Origin: Antedon mediterranea
Taxonomy: Eukaryota > Echinodermata > Crinoidea > Comatulida > Antedonidae
Reading direction: 5' to 3'
DNA length: 64,000 nucleotides
NCBI RefSeq assembly: GCF_964355755.1
Contig: NC_092680.1
Coordinates: forward strand, 4,627,001 to 4,691,000
The translations under genes and the position numbers were made by a program. Position 1 is the first letter of the stretch, and each line of letters opens with the position of its first letter. Below, piece after piece: positions 49,001 through 61,700 of this stretch. The notes under the pieces are model-generated. The model was not told the origin of the DNA. It did no database searches and was given only the letters and a program-made list of their open reading frames with translations.

Positions 49001-51125
49001 GACATTTGACAACGCGTTAGATTATTTATCGCCTGTCATATCAATATTTGTAATGATATAATAACTCACAGGTGACTTTTAAAATCTGTCGTGACATTAG
49101 TATATGTCAGTCAAGATATCGATCATAATAAAACAACATTATCATTAAATATTATCTTTTCCACCATGTTGATAATTGTAATGTGTTTGATACGATAGTA
49201 TTTGTCATTTTTACAACTAGGTACAAATGAAATGTGATTGGTTTATTTACATTTGATATACATACAATATACAAATATAATGAAAAAAAAAAAAACAATA
49301 AATTAAAGAGATTTAACAAACTTGCTTTTAAATAGGCCTACATGAATAGAATTATAAGCAAACTATTGTCGGCAACGTTTAGTGTTTTGATTCCGAGTTA
49401 TCAGTCTAGCAGTTTGGCTCTTAAATACACAACTTAATTTACTAAATTAATTACCGGTAATGATTTGATTAAAAACAGACAATTCTTCACTGGAAAGTAG
49501 AAATATATGAATATATAACATCAATAAAAATACATACTTATGAAAGAAAGTGATGACTGATCTGACCAATATAACATAACATGGGATTATTATGTCTATG
49601 CAATACGTCGATTACGTAAGTATAAGTTTCAAAATTATCATATAAGAATCGATATGATGCTTTAATACACTTTGGAACATCTAATCAAGGAAGGTTTTGT
49701 TATAAAACGAACGGACGGGATATTTATGACACTATTGGGTCACGATTATATTCGATAACGTAAGTATAAGTTTCAAAATTATTATATAATCGATAATGGT
49801 GCTTTAGTACACTTTGGCCCACCTCCCTTCTAGGGACATCTAGTCAAGAAACACACCTATTTTGAGAACATTTTCCTGTAAAACTACAAGAGATTCACGA
49901 TCCAGATACACTTATATTAAGGGGATATTTTTGGGTCACGAAAGTGATCATTGTATTAATGAATAACAAACATTTGTTGACAAGTTGGCGTTCAAATTGC
50001 CCAATTTAAGGCATGCGTTTATTGCATGTTTCGGGCCTACATTACAATGGATTGTATAACAAATGAGGACGAACTCCTTGTGGACGCTTTCGCTTCATCA
50101 ACATCTTTTCTACATGAGCGAACTTCGTAATTCGAATCTCTTCAGCAAATAAATGAAATTCAATACAAATAACAACAACTTGAAAAGTTTTCTTTTCCAG
50201 ACAAAAACTAACTTTAAAAGGTATTCCCCTATGACAAAGAAGCTATACATTTTGTGCAGTGATTGACGGGGCCTAGACGATACACAGTGGATTCGAACAA
50301 TACATTTACTAAAGCTAAACTTTATAGGGTTAAAATAATCTGCCTTTATAATGTATCACAGTATATAGGTAAACAAAATAGTACCTACACAAAAAAACAA
50401 AGGGTAACATAACAGCTGTTTTGGGTTTATTAAAATTCTTCATTCATTATTATTCCTTATTTATAGTTATAATTATGAAACAATAGTGACTACCATGTCC
50501 CTGTTACCCTCTTCAGCATCGGCGTGCAACACGCCCGCGATTATCATTCTATAATAATTATATTACCACCAAAACAACTGACGTAAGTTAATGACAATAA
50601 GCTCGAGGAAAATTAGTTGTATAAGGTTTAAATATCAATAAACAATATATTCTAACATTCTGACATTAAATTGGTAACTTCAACACGTTGGTACTATGTA
50701 TGCCTAAAACATTCCATGTTTCTCTCACCATTTCATTTATTAATGAATGGTCGACGATTCGTGCTTTAAACGTACAAAGCATATTATGAGACAGTGGGGG
50801 TAGACCTGTAAGTCATTAATGGTTGTTGTTGATTCCGGCTTTTCTGGTACTGACAGCGTTGATGTGAAAATATCATGAACTTTGATACTTAAGTATACGC
50901 CAGACATGATATGATTGGTTATGAATTGATATAAATCATTTCTACATGATGTGGAAGGCATGATTGATGATTGATATGCTGCAATGTGCCATAGACCTAG
51001 ATAGATGACTTAGACAATGTAAAAACAAAACAACATGCTTAGAACACAAGGTCTAACGCTTTGTTTTGTAGGGGTGAGGGGATCTTTTACCCCCAGGTTT
51101 ACTACAGCCGGAAGCCTCCTTATAT

Positions 51126-51330
51126 ACTTGGTTTCCACACAAGGAAGTAACTCAACGTAAGTGATTTGACGAATCACAAGCGATGGATTCACTGCAGGTC
51201 AACTCGCTTGCGTTGCGTCAAAACGTCCTTACGTTGGGAAAATCACCTTAACGCTTGGTTCCTACTACAGATACAAACCAAGGACGTAACGTAACGTAAG
51301 TGAGTTGACCAATCGCAAGGGATGGATTAT
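51126..51330. mobile_element. Two adjacent fragments related to the 30.4-kb MITE
   Basis: cttggtttccacac...aatcacaagcgatgga...cgcttgcgttgcgtca (51,126-51,242) and cgcttggttcctacta...aaggacgtaacgtaacg...gttgaccaatcgcaagg (51,252-51,325) both resemble parts of the element at 30,392-30,588. The arrangement suggests nested or tandem insertion. Confidence 0.6.
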
Positions 51331-52816
51331 TCGAACTGTCTCATATCATTTGGTCATCACGCATACTATGCGGATGCGGATATTCAAGGAATGGCTGACC
51401 TACATACATCCCGCTGTGAGTCCTACTCTCATGGAAACCGGGGTGAAAATTATGTTGGTATAAAGTCTTATATTTTACATTTATAAAAAATATATAGCCA
51501 CTTCGCCCTGTTAAATGAACGAAAATAGGCACACAGCATGTATGTAAAATTGTTTTTCAAATGTTGAATAAAAATGTTACTCACCTGCTGAACGTATTGT
51601 GTTAATTTTCGCGGTAATTTTGGTTTGATTTTCAGACGAATAAAATCAGTCACGGTTTAGTCTAAGTGCGATGATGCCTGTCCGTCGTACACCGGCTTTC
51701 CCCACACCCGAGCCACACGCTCAAACACGATATGTCCACTATTTCAACTAATTCTTACAAAACAATGGTGAATTATGTGAAGTCAGATACAAACAATTTG
51801 AATGTTAGTAGTGTTATTGTTGAAGAATGCTTATCGTTTTATATACCACCTATCGCTACAAGATATGATTTGGTCTCATAATTGTTGTGATTGAATAGAA
51901 CTTTTTTTCATAAATGGAAGACTCCATTTTATAAAGGGGGAATTTTACAAAATTAAGGTCTACCTTCGTTCGAGTATCATACGTAGTATACAATATTACG
52001 TAGGATTTAATATCTTTATCTGCTTATTGATTTTACTTTGTTTTTGTTTTTTTAAATGATGAATATTTACCTTACGCAATATTAAAGTAAAACAGTATAT
52101 GCACATTTACAATATTTATTGACACAATGATTACAATCTCAAAATATGTAAACAAAAACAACAATTTTCAGCTGTGACGTAATTTTACATTATTAATATT
52201 GTTGCACGTAATTTTTACAAAATAGTATTTGACTAAAAAGTCTATTTTGGTCAACTAATGATTCTGTAATGGTTTAAAATAGACTTAGATTTGGGTGAGC
52301 CATTTCAACCAATCATTGAGGGTAAGATGATGTGTTTGTAACACATAAAATAAATACACTTGATGTCTTATTGAGTTTGATAAACTAGACTATTTCTTAC
52401 TGAAGAACATACGCCTCTAGAAAAAAAAGTAAAAGTAGCCTACGTTTAGTATATACTAACAAACCAGTATTCTGTTGATTTTATAGCCTACGGCGCCATC
52501 TACAGCTTGAAGTTGCAACGTACAGTAGGCCACAGATATTTTATACTGTCGTACATGATTTACTATAAACATAAAAAACGAAGGTGAACCAACAGACATT
52601 TTTAAAGGAAAGAGGTTTACTTGTTGGCCTAGGACTGACATTTTAAAAGTATAAGTGCAATTTATGAGAACCTAGCAGCTTATTTTTCAAAATTGTCTTA
52701 CAGCCTCCAACATGGTAGAGCGTTGCCAATATAGGAGCCAGCGAGGCATGCAATTTAATTGATCCATGTTTATGACAATACTTTAACACAACAAGCCTAA
52801 TTTTATTGTCAGTCGG

Positions 52817-52954
52817 CTAAGCTAACCGGTCAGCGATTTTTTCCTCGTACGATAGTTCTTCCATCCATCGGTTCGTTTCAGCCTCAATCAATTCTCTTCC
52901 GTACGCCAGCTCACCGATGCGTGACAACGTATACACACCGCGAGCTAACTTCAG
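52817..52954 (-). pseudogene. Coding-like remnant ending in a stop followed by AATAAA
   Basis: A 45-codon frame on the - strand includes RGVYTLSRIGELAYGRELIE and NRWMEELSYEEKIADRLA, then TAG. AATAAA follows about 10 nt later. The composition is that of a soluble helical protein, and local GC is higher than the surroundings. Upstream the same frame has a TGA (52,957-52,955) after another open stretch, so it may be a broken short gene. Alternatively it is a 3' exon: a neighbouring frame starts ATGGCCGCA at 52,994. I do not recognise the family. Confidence 0.35.
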
Positions 52955-53321
52955 TCACACCCAAAGATCGTATAGCGCCACGTAGTGCGGCCATACACAC
53001 CAACTACCATAAACGTTTATTATTCATAACATATTATTACAATACAATATCTTGCATGAATCGGACATTTCGCTACCAATGTAGCAACTTGATTAACAAA
53101 ATAAAAAAAAAAATGTGGCGTGTTGACCGCGAATGACTAACAATCTAATTTCCCACTACACCTGCACAACCATTGCATAAGAACCACGGCATACCAAACC
53201 GTTTCGTACACCTGTGATGAAAATAATAAATTCAATTTCCTTTAAAATTGAGGGCGGCAAACATAACATTTATGAGATCGAATACAGGTTGACAAAAAAA
53301 ATTAATAAAAAAAAAGATGTT

Positions 53322-53575
53322 AAATGTGCGCTCCCTGCCTCAGCACTAAGGCCCTGCCACAGCCTTTTTGGGGTCGTTCCCAGCACATCACCAGATGCAT
53401 TGATGTTGTCGCCTCATGATGTGTGGTGGAAAGGGGGACGTATAATTCTGTGAACCCCAAACACAGTTGGTCGCATACCTTTAACTCTATTCCACCGACC
53501 AGCGTGGGACTTGAACCCACGACATACGTGTTGTTAACACGACGCTCAGGCGACTGAGCTAACTGATTATTTTGG
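53322..53575 (-). mobile_element. tRNA-derived SINE, family B
   Basis: On the - strand: TAGCTCAGTCG (box A), an anticodon-like stem CGTG-TTAACAA-CACG (AAC, Val-like), and a perfect T arm GTGGG-TTCAAGT-CCCAC carrying box B. The acceptor stem does not pair (about AATAATC against GCTGGTC), so this is not a working tRNA. A body of about 170 bp follows (gcgacaacatcaatgcatct...ggctgtggcagggc), ending in a T/A-rich tail. Confidence 0.75.
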
Positions 53576-53589
53576 TTTTAAAAAGGTTA

Positions 53590-53760
53590 ATATGATATTT
53601 ATGACGTAATGATGAATTACGTAATACGCGTATAAATAGACTATTATCAGCTATTTAGTCATATACTACTTTGTAGCGTAACAGGTAATGCTCAGGTTTG
53701 AGTGCTCTCAGCTCGAGTTCGAACCTCTACGGATTTTTTTTTTAAATTTAAAATAATGAA
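53590..53760 (+). mobile_element. tRNA-derived SINE, family A (second copy)
   Basis: tatttatgacgtaatgatga...aatagactattatcagct...tagcgtaacaggtaatgctc...gagttcgaacctctacgg then a T-run. It has the same order as 23,478-23,690. A more decayed relative may lie at 53,930-54,030. Confidence 0.65.
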
Positions 53761-56700
53761 TATGTTTAATGAAAGTGATTTGGAAAAATGAAAGCATCAT
53801 TATTTTATTTTTGTCCGTCCGTAATTAACAACACTCCTTATTTTTTTTTTATTTAATACTATTACTAGGCCTAGGCCCTAGCCTATATTGCAAAAATATA
53901 AAACATTGAGGGTTAGGGTCAGATTGTCGGCTGTTTCGACATGTGCTTTGTGTAAACGGGTAGGCTCCGTTTTGAGTAGGGCCTACTCTCAGCTACATAC
54001 TGGTTTCGATTTCCACGGATACATATATATAGGCCTATATATATTTTTTTTGGAATTATGACGATATCGACAACGCTGAAAAAATGAAATCAGCAGCAGA
54101 GTTTCAGCAGTTATTTTTACAAAACGTTATTTGAAATACAACATCGATTTTTTTTTCATATTTTATTTCATTCATATTTTCTCTACAAAAGTGTGAATTA
54201 TATATACGACAAAAAGACGCACGTATCGCGTGGTTGTGCCGAAACATGAAGTGAAGATAGCTGAAGGATTGTCAGTATCTGTCAGGAGAATAAATGCAAC
54301 AGCGCCACCAATATGCAGTTGACGCGTCAACTTTTAATTGTTGTATTATACTTGTTTTTCTTGATATGATACGTTACTGGTTTGAGTATGGTTTTAACCT
54401 CAAACCTACGTTTATTCTTCAATTAACATATACAATAAAGTATTATAATATTAGACATTTTTTATAGTAGTTCTGAACGTAAAACACTTATGCTATCATT
54501 TTTTATTCCAGTGTTACTGGTGTTAGTACTATACTAACTACATTATAAATAAAGATATTATTGCGATGTATTTACATGTAATCGTGAAATAAATACATTC
54601 AATGCTATATAATACACTGCGATTAGAAGTTAGCACTGTAGGACGGGCATTTATCAATTTTGTTGACTTTTGAAAATTAAGTGCGGTGCCTGAAAAACGA
54701 ATACATTAAAACCAGACCATTTAGGAGATATAAACAATTCATTCCTAGGCCTACATAGCTAACTGTCGGGATTCAAAATGGGTTTTTTTTAATAAAAAAA
54801 AAACATTTTGATTTTTAATTTTAAAAAAACCCGAATAGATTTTGATTGTCATGTTCATCCTATGAATTTGAATATTGTTTATTACAGAATATTCAACCAC
54901 GGGAAATTGGTGGTCAACCTTATTTATTTTTAATCTAATTCTTTCTACAAATATGATTTAATGTCAATTAATAAAAAAAGGTAGCTTATTATTGCGACGT
55001 ATTTACATGTACCTAGCAAAGCTTGTGTAGGCCTATACCATGTATTACTTTTTAGTTTAAAAAAAGATTATGTACAGTCGGAAATCCTGTGCACAGTGTA
55101 CGTGTATGTTTTTATACTTTGTAAAATAATATTATTATACAAATAAAAACATGATGAAAATAAAATGTTATAAATAAATGTTATATATTGTATAAAAGAA
55201 AATTGCGTCACGATTCTGTTTTTATTATAGCTTAGCTATCTTTAATTGGTATTTATTTCTTCGGGCTTATTATATGTTTATTTCTATTTATCTATCCAAC
55301 ATTTTTTTAGTTTACTTTTGCCATAGACCTATTCCATTAAATATGACATTATGACGTGCAATGTTTAATTAGGATATCTTAGTATGCTTAACAAATAATA
55401 CGTCATTCCCCTTACCAAAGAAAATACTATTAAAATGAAGTCGGGTAGCTTCAAAACAAAATCATAAACATCGCCCTCTATGGCTTGATCATCCCTCACA
55501 AAAAAGGGTTGTTGTTCCAAAGGTCATCGTGTGACCGGAGATAGATAGGATGTTGAAAGTTTACCTGTTTCGCCGAGAAATACAGAAGTTTGTGATAAGA
55601 AAAACAAATTAATGAGTTGTCTGGTGATAATTAATTGAACTGTCAAACAAATGAAATGTATTTCAATTGTATAATTCATTTATTGTTTATCAGATTATAG
55701 AATTTCGCAGGAAATATCTAGACTTGTCGGCAGAGCAGGTGGATTGGAAGAAGGGTGGAGACATTCGCAACCCTTCCTTTTGAGAGAAAGAAGTGAGGTC
55801 GCGGAGGTTCTCAGCTTTCTTCCTTGGGACAAAAAAGTTGCCTAGGCCTAGTAGGCTAGGCTAGTTTTTGAAGAATATCGACATCTTTTCTACGCTAAGT
55901 ATGTCATAATTTTTTACTGTTTGTTGTTTTTTATGTTGTCATGGTTATTAAACTGGCCGCTATATACATTACAGTGGTTATTTTTTACATGATAAAAAAT
56001 GTATGAATGAGTGGTGGATAAAAATAAAAAACACATCACATTCACAGAAGTGTCAGTGACTGTCATTAGACAGGCTAGGCCACGTTTCAGTAGTGGTGGT
56101 CCTACTAAAACCAGCCCGGAGCACCCAATGTGCTCGGAGAGCACCCAATTTGCCCCGACTGAGAGCGCCTGGACCGCTCGAGGTACTGGAAAAACACTCA
56201 AATGGCTGCCACGGATTATGCTTTTTTACATTTTTAAGACCGTTTCATTTTTACTAGAATTACTGTGATTAAATAGGCCTAGATGATTTGATCGTGCATG
56301 GTGTATATTAACTAAATTTATAATTAGTTAAAAAATTTTACAAACCCGACACTTTTTTAAATTTATTTATAATAATATACTTTTACATTCATTTATTACA
56401 GTCATATCATCATTATTTGCCATCAATTACAGTATAACACTTTTATAAAAAGATGAAGTACAGTAGTTGAAATCAATAAATTGAAACGCATAAAACTGGC
56501 GATCCAATTAATTTATCTTAATACTTAGAACATCATAGGCCTATCATGCCTCTCAGTTTATAACAAAAACTTATCCTGTGTCTGAACTAATACTACTACT
56601 GTATGCAATTGCAAGGGTTTTTTTCGGGCGCGGTGGGCAGGTTTTTGTAGGACCCGTCATTAGTGCACTGTGGCTTAAACAGGCCAGCCTACAGTAGTTG

Positions 56701-56937
56701 AAGAAGAACCTATCCTTGCCATTTCATTGTTAGTTACTGTACACATTTCTATATTGTTGTGCCATTCAGTTTAACATCTAATGATGTGTAATCTATTTCA
56801 TAACAAATTAATTAGTGTAGTGTTCTACTATAAACAAGATTTATTTTCAAGTTGAATAAAAATATTACTAATTATACTTTTATTGTGTGACCCCTTTTTT
56901 AAGTAATAATGTAGGGTTTTTAATCAAAAACAAGTGC
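53761..56937. other. Intergenic region upstream of RAB23
   Basis: Mostly AT-rich. Two higher-GC patches, 55,700-55,850 and 56,060-56,220, are the most likely places for the RAB23 promoter and untranslated first exon, since the first coding exon begins after a splice acceptor. CTCGAG|GTACTG near 56,180 is one possible donor. This is an inference from composition only. Confidence 0.35.
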
Positions 56938-57098
56938 AAAGCTCTGTCTTCACTATCAAACTAGTTTGACAAAAAAAGTATGATGTGCCCAAATATGGTA
57001 GTGATGCCTACATATGGTAGTGATATGACATCATGTCCCTATATGGGCACATCACATTTTTTGTCGCATAAAGTTTGATAGTGTGGACAAAGCTTAAA
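56938..57098. mobile_element. MITE family M1, copy b (most complete)
   Basis: aaagctctgtcttcactatc...(left) and gatagtgtggacaaagctt (right) are inverted. The interior aaaaaaagtatgatgtgccc is mirrored by gggcacatcacattttttgt, so the whole element is nearly palindromic. Confidence 0.85.
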
Positions 57099-58706
57099 GT
57101 TTTCAATCAACATTCCAACACCATATCAATTGTACTTGGCAAACTAAACTTCCCTTTGTAACTGTCCAAGCAGTGTAAACATCTTCTGCTTCATTAAAAG
57201 CACTTTGGTGTTCTAAACAAAAAAATACCTTGGCTTCATTGCAATAGCTGAAAACAATGAATTATTCCTTTTAAAGACTTTTTTGTAATTTTATAAAGTT
57301 GCAATGTTAAATTGTTAATTCTGTTTACAGCATACAGTAATACTGTACACCAAGGTACAGTACAGGACTTACAGTAATGTGTTTGTGAAGAATGTGCTGT
57401 AACCTGTTGGCCTGTCCCAATACTTACCTAATTTTCATGTAATAAAAACAAAGTGCCAAGGGTCCGAGAGGCACACCTAATCATCTGCATTAAAATTAAT
57501 TACATATACCGAGTATGTAAGTGCCAGGATCGAGGGTATGAAATTTGGAGAAAATCTGGGAATGGCCTGATTACAGTACTAAACTTAAATTGCCTTAAAA
57601 ATGGATTTACACCAAAATTTGTATTTTAATATTATTAGGTTATTGAATGTTAGCATCCCTCGTTTTTACAAACATACTGTAGTACATCTGCCCGTGGGAT
57701 TATACTAGGTTGAACATGGGATTATACTAGGTTGAACATGGGATTATTCTAGGTTGAACATGGGATTATACTGTTTGGTGTCACACGCTACAGTACATTT
57801 TACATTACATTTACATGTCTCAATTGGGTCACATACTGTAGCACTGCAAACCGAAATGGCCTGTTGTGAGCAGTCCACCATAAATTAATTGGTACGGATA
57901 CAGCAGTACTATAGTATTTTGTTTGCACTTTACAGATTGCAATCATTTTATTGAGGATGCTTGTTATGTTATAGTACCTGATCAATACCTTCCTGATTAA
58001 TTTCACATGTCCATGAATGAAATAGAAGCAGTCCTTGATACTTGAAATGTCAGTGATACACACTGTACTTCACTTTTAAAATTATGCTTGTTTCATGTAA
58101 TTAATTGGTACGAGAAGAGATCATTTAATGATTAAAGTTATATACCAGTACCACTTGTTTTCATTACTGTATGATATTAAATTGTAATAATGGATTGTTG
58201 GTATCATTAAATTGATGAGAAAGAGGTAGGTTGTTTAAGCAAGCATTCATGTGACATTTACGGTGTATATAAAAGATTGTACCGTTATATGGGGATCTGA
58301 TAGGGAAACCTATACTTTGGAATATTGAGTGACCAGGTATTATAGCTAAGATTCCCATGACAACCTTTGACCTGAAATCAAAGTTGGCTTGTTAACATCT
58401 CTACAGTACCCTGTACATAAGATTTAATTTCACATAGTAAAGAATTATATATTTAGTTGTCATTTTTTTAAATAGTATGTAAAATTAACAGTACAGTTTA
58501 CATAACAATATTATTTATTTATTATAATTACAATAAATTCATTAGTTTTTACTGATTACTAATATTACTGAGCCAACCAAAATACATTTCCACTATAGTT
58601 AATCCTAATTATTCATGATTAAACTAAATGCTTGATTACTTGTACTGTATGTACAATATATTCCATATATATCCCAATTATTAATTTTTCATATTTTTTT
58701 TAACAG
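57099..58706. other. Presumed 5' intron of RAB23
   Basis: AT-rich with many ctgtac/acagta words. It contains the 22-bp minisatellite at 57,696-57,772. No gene is recognised. It ends in a strong polypyrimidine tract and AG at 58,705-58,706. Confidence 0.4.
57696..57772. repeat. 22-bp minisatellite, 3.5 copies
   Basis: gggattatactaggttgaac plus at starts at 57,696, 57,718, 57,740 and 57,762 (partial). Confidence 0.93.
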
Positions 58707-58730
58707 GTTCTTTCAATTAAACTATAAAAC

Positions 58731-61700
58731 ATGAAAGAGGAAGACATTGAGATTGCCATCAAGGTGATTGTAGTTGGCAATGGAGCTGTCGGCAAATCCA
58801 GTATGATTCAACGCTACTGCAAAGGAATATTCACCGCAGATTACAAAAAGACAATTGGTGTCGACTTTCTAGAAAAACAAATTGAGTAAGTCTATTATTA
58901 AACGCTTTTTCTTAATAATAATAAGTAGCGCATTTCTATCTACAGTAGAGCACATTGATACCTCGGTCATTTTTTGGATCAAATTCATGTATAGAACATA
59001 CTCCCATATAATGCAGCTAGTAGTCAGCGCAAAGTTGTCTTTTGATCTCAACCGGGTACCCATTTTATACACCTGGTTGGAGAGAGGCAACTGTACAGTA
59101 TTAAGTATTAAGTGTCTTGCCTATTAGGATACATGCGGCGACAGTTGGATTTGAATCACGTTCTCAGATGAGTTACAATCCAACGCCACAGGCCCTCACA
59201 TGCGTCTTTATTATAACAATTAACATCTAGCACTGGAATTTCTGATCTAACAAATTGAATACCACGACAAACACAAAACATTTAAATACTGTACAGTATT
59301 TAAAATGAATGGACAATTTTTCTGTATTTCAATTAAAAACTAGAGTATTATGTAATTTGATTAATTACTTTGTTACAATACTGTACAAAGTATGCTGTAG
59401 GCCAACTGTACCTGTGTGGCATTACGTTGTCTGTACAATATGTGCATATTGTTTATGTTTGAACTATCACAGTAATCGTACTCTAAAGACGAAAGTGGTC
59501 AGAAAACGTGCTTGGATTAAATGAGCTTTAGACTTGACAGTAATTACGCTGATATTTAAGATCGTGTTCGTGAATAATGGTAAACTGATATAAAAAAACT
59601 GTGATTTCACGATTCGCTGTCAACACTTTTTTGCAATGGCTTCATCGGTTGCCATGGATATCGGGATTGAACTGTTTTTCATAAAATCTCTTGTCACATA
59701 AAGGAGATTTATTCGCTAGATATTACCATCTCAGCAAACTCTACGGTCTTTAATTTCCAGCATTTATTTCTAAAGCTTTGTCTATACTATCAAACTTTAG
59801 AAATAAATGCTGGAAATTAAAGATCGTAGAGTTTGCTGAGATGGTAGTGATATACCCAAACATTTTTTTGTCACATAAATTTGATAATGTAGACAGAGCT
59901 TTAGTTACCTTAATATTAAGAATCTCCTTTTGCACTTTGTCAAGTACTAACTGTATGTAGATTTTTTTACTTTTATGATAATTTTCCTAATAAATTCAAA
60001 TCAAATCAATAATTCATCTTAAAAACACAATTATTTGCTAATGACCTAACAACTGTGTGCAGATAGTAGTCTGTTTAAATGAATAAATACTATTATTGTG
60101 TACAGTACATTCCAGGTGACCTACATTATTCATTTTTTCATATTTTTTATCTTTATTTCATAATCAGATTACATATAATATACAGTATAACACGCACACA
60201 TTTCTCCCTTTTACACACCTTTGAAAATGTTGTAATTTTTTTTTTATTTTTCAGAATTAACGATGAGGAAGTGAGAATGATGTTATGGGACACAGCAGGC
60301 CAGGAGGAATTTGATGCCATCACTAAATCTTATTATCGTGGTAATTATTACTGTTTTACAGAATCCAAAGCACTAATTTGATCCTAAATATACAAAGCTG
60401 AAGAACAGTCACACACTAACCCTGTAGATAATTTGTTTTCATAGTGCCATGACAGACTTTTAATTAGAGATATTTACTTTACATTACAAGTGTGTTATCG
60501 TGCCTTACAATAGATATTTAAATGGTAGATGCTCATGATGTGAATATAAAAATCTACAGTAGCATGTAATTCATTGTTTAAATAATACTTTAAATCATGA
60601 ATAATACCACCAAACTTACGAGTTAAGACTGACTATAGCGAGGCATTTAATAAAAATTGTTGTTTTATTATGCTAATTACTTACTCATTTACATACACAT
60701 GTCCTATTGGTATATAAGCACTCTAGGCGTTGTTTACTGTTCTGATGATGAGAATAGTTTCTCGAAACATGTCACATTTACATTTTAAGGCAGTTTGCCT
60801 TTTTATTAAATGCCTCGCTGTAGTCATCCTAATAACACTGTACCTTTAAATATTGCTTATATTAATGTTGTCTATTACGTGTCTACTGTAGCTTACAGTA
60901 CCTGGATGAACCAACATAGGCCTTATCCCCTTCAAGGGGAGAACATAACCCGAAAAGTGAAAATTGTTCTGAACTCCCCTTCAAGACAGTGGTATGGCCC
61001 TTGTACCTTTAAATATTGCTTGTAATTTGTTGTCTATTATAAATATTTCTAGCTTACCTGAATGAACCGACATAAGTCTTATCCCCTTCATGGGGAGAAT
61101 ATAACCCGAAAATTTAAAATTGTTCCTGAACTCCCCTCCAAGACAGTGGTATCACCCGTGTACCTTTAAATATTGCTTGTAATTTGTTATTAAAATATGA
61201 TATTGATAAATAATGATGTAACTGTATACAGAGTTATTATACAGAGTTCAAATGCTGATCAGTGTGTTTGCTTTAAATTCCAATTATCTGTCTAATATTA
61301 ATAATATAAACAACATATATTTATTCTATGTTATTAAAGTGTGAATATTATATTAATAAATAAAACTGATCAATTTCATAATATCTATATCACTTTAGTA
61401 GCATACAGTTAATGTAAATTTAAACAATAACAATATTATTATAAAACAACTAAAACACTATTGGGCCTAGACTGTTGGTTTGGGTATTAGGAGGTGTAAT
61501 TTGTAAAGCACAAACAAGCTTTTACTGGTTGTTTACGGTGTAGTGGAAGAAAATGGTACTGTGCTTTTCAGGTCTTGTGGTTTTCTAAAAATAAAAAAAC
61601 CACAATAAAAAAACCAGAAAAGGCATGCATTTTGTTTTTCTCTTCATCCGCAGTAAGATAATTTACCTAGTGCGCCACCAAACTCTACTCCCTAGTTACT

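Larger units (their letters stand above)
46076..53321. other. Region without a confident gene
   Basis: Holds a (gttt)n microsatellite (47,517-47,542), a MITE-related patch (51,126-51,330) and a coding-like remnant at 52,817-52,954 (-). Two stretches (47,150-47,391 and 48,245-48,525) are richer in protein-like codons on the + strand but are broken by stops, so they are perhaps decayed mobile-element coding sequence. A donor-like CAGCAG|GTGAGT on the - strand ends a possible exon at 51,585. Confidence 0.35.

Noticed and set aside
53492-53570. Possible functional tRNA-Val(AAC) on the - strand
   Set aside because: The T arm and anticodon stem are good but the acceptor stem does not pair, and a SINE body follows.
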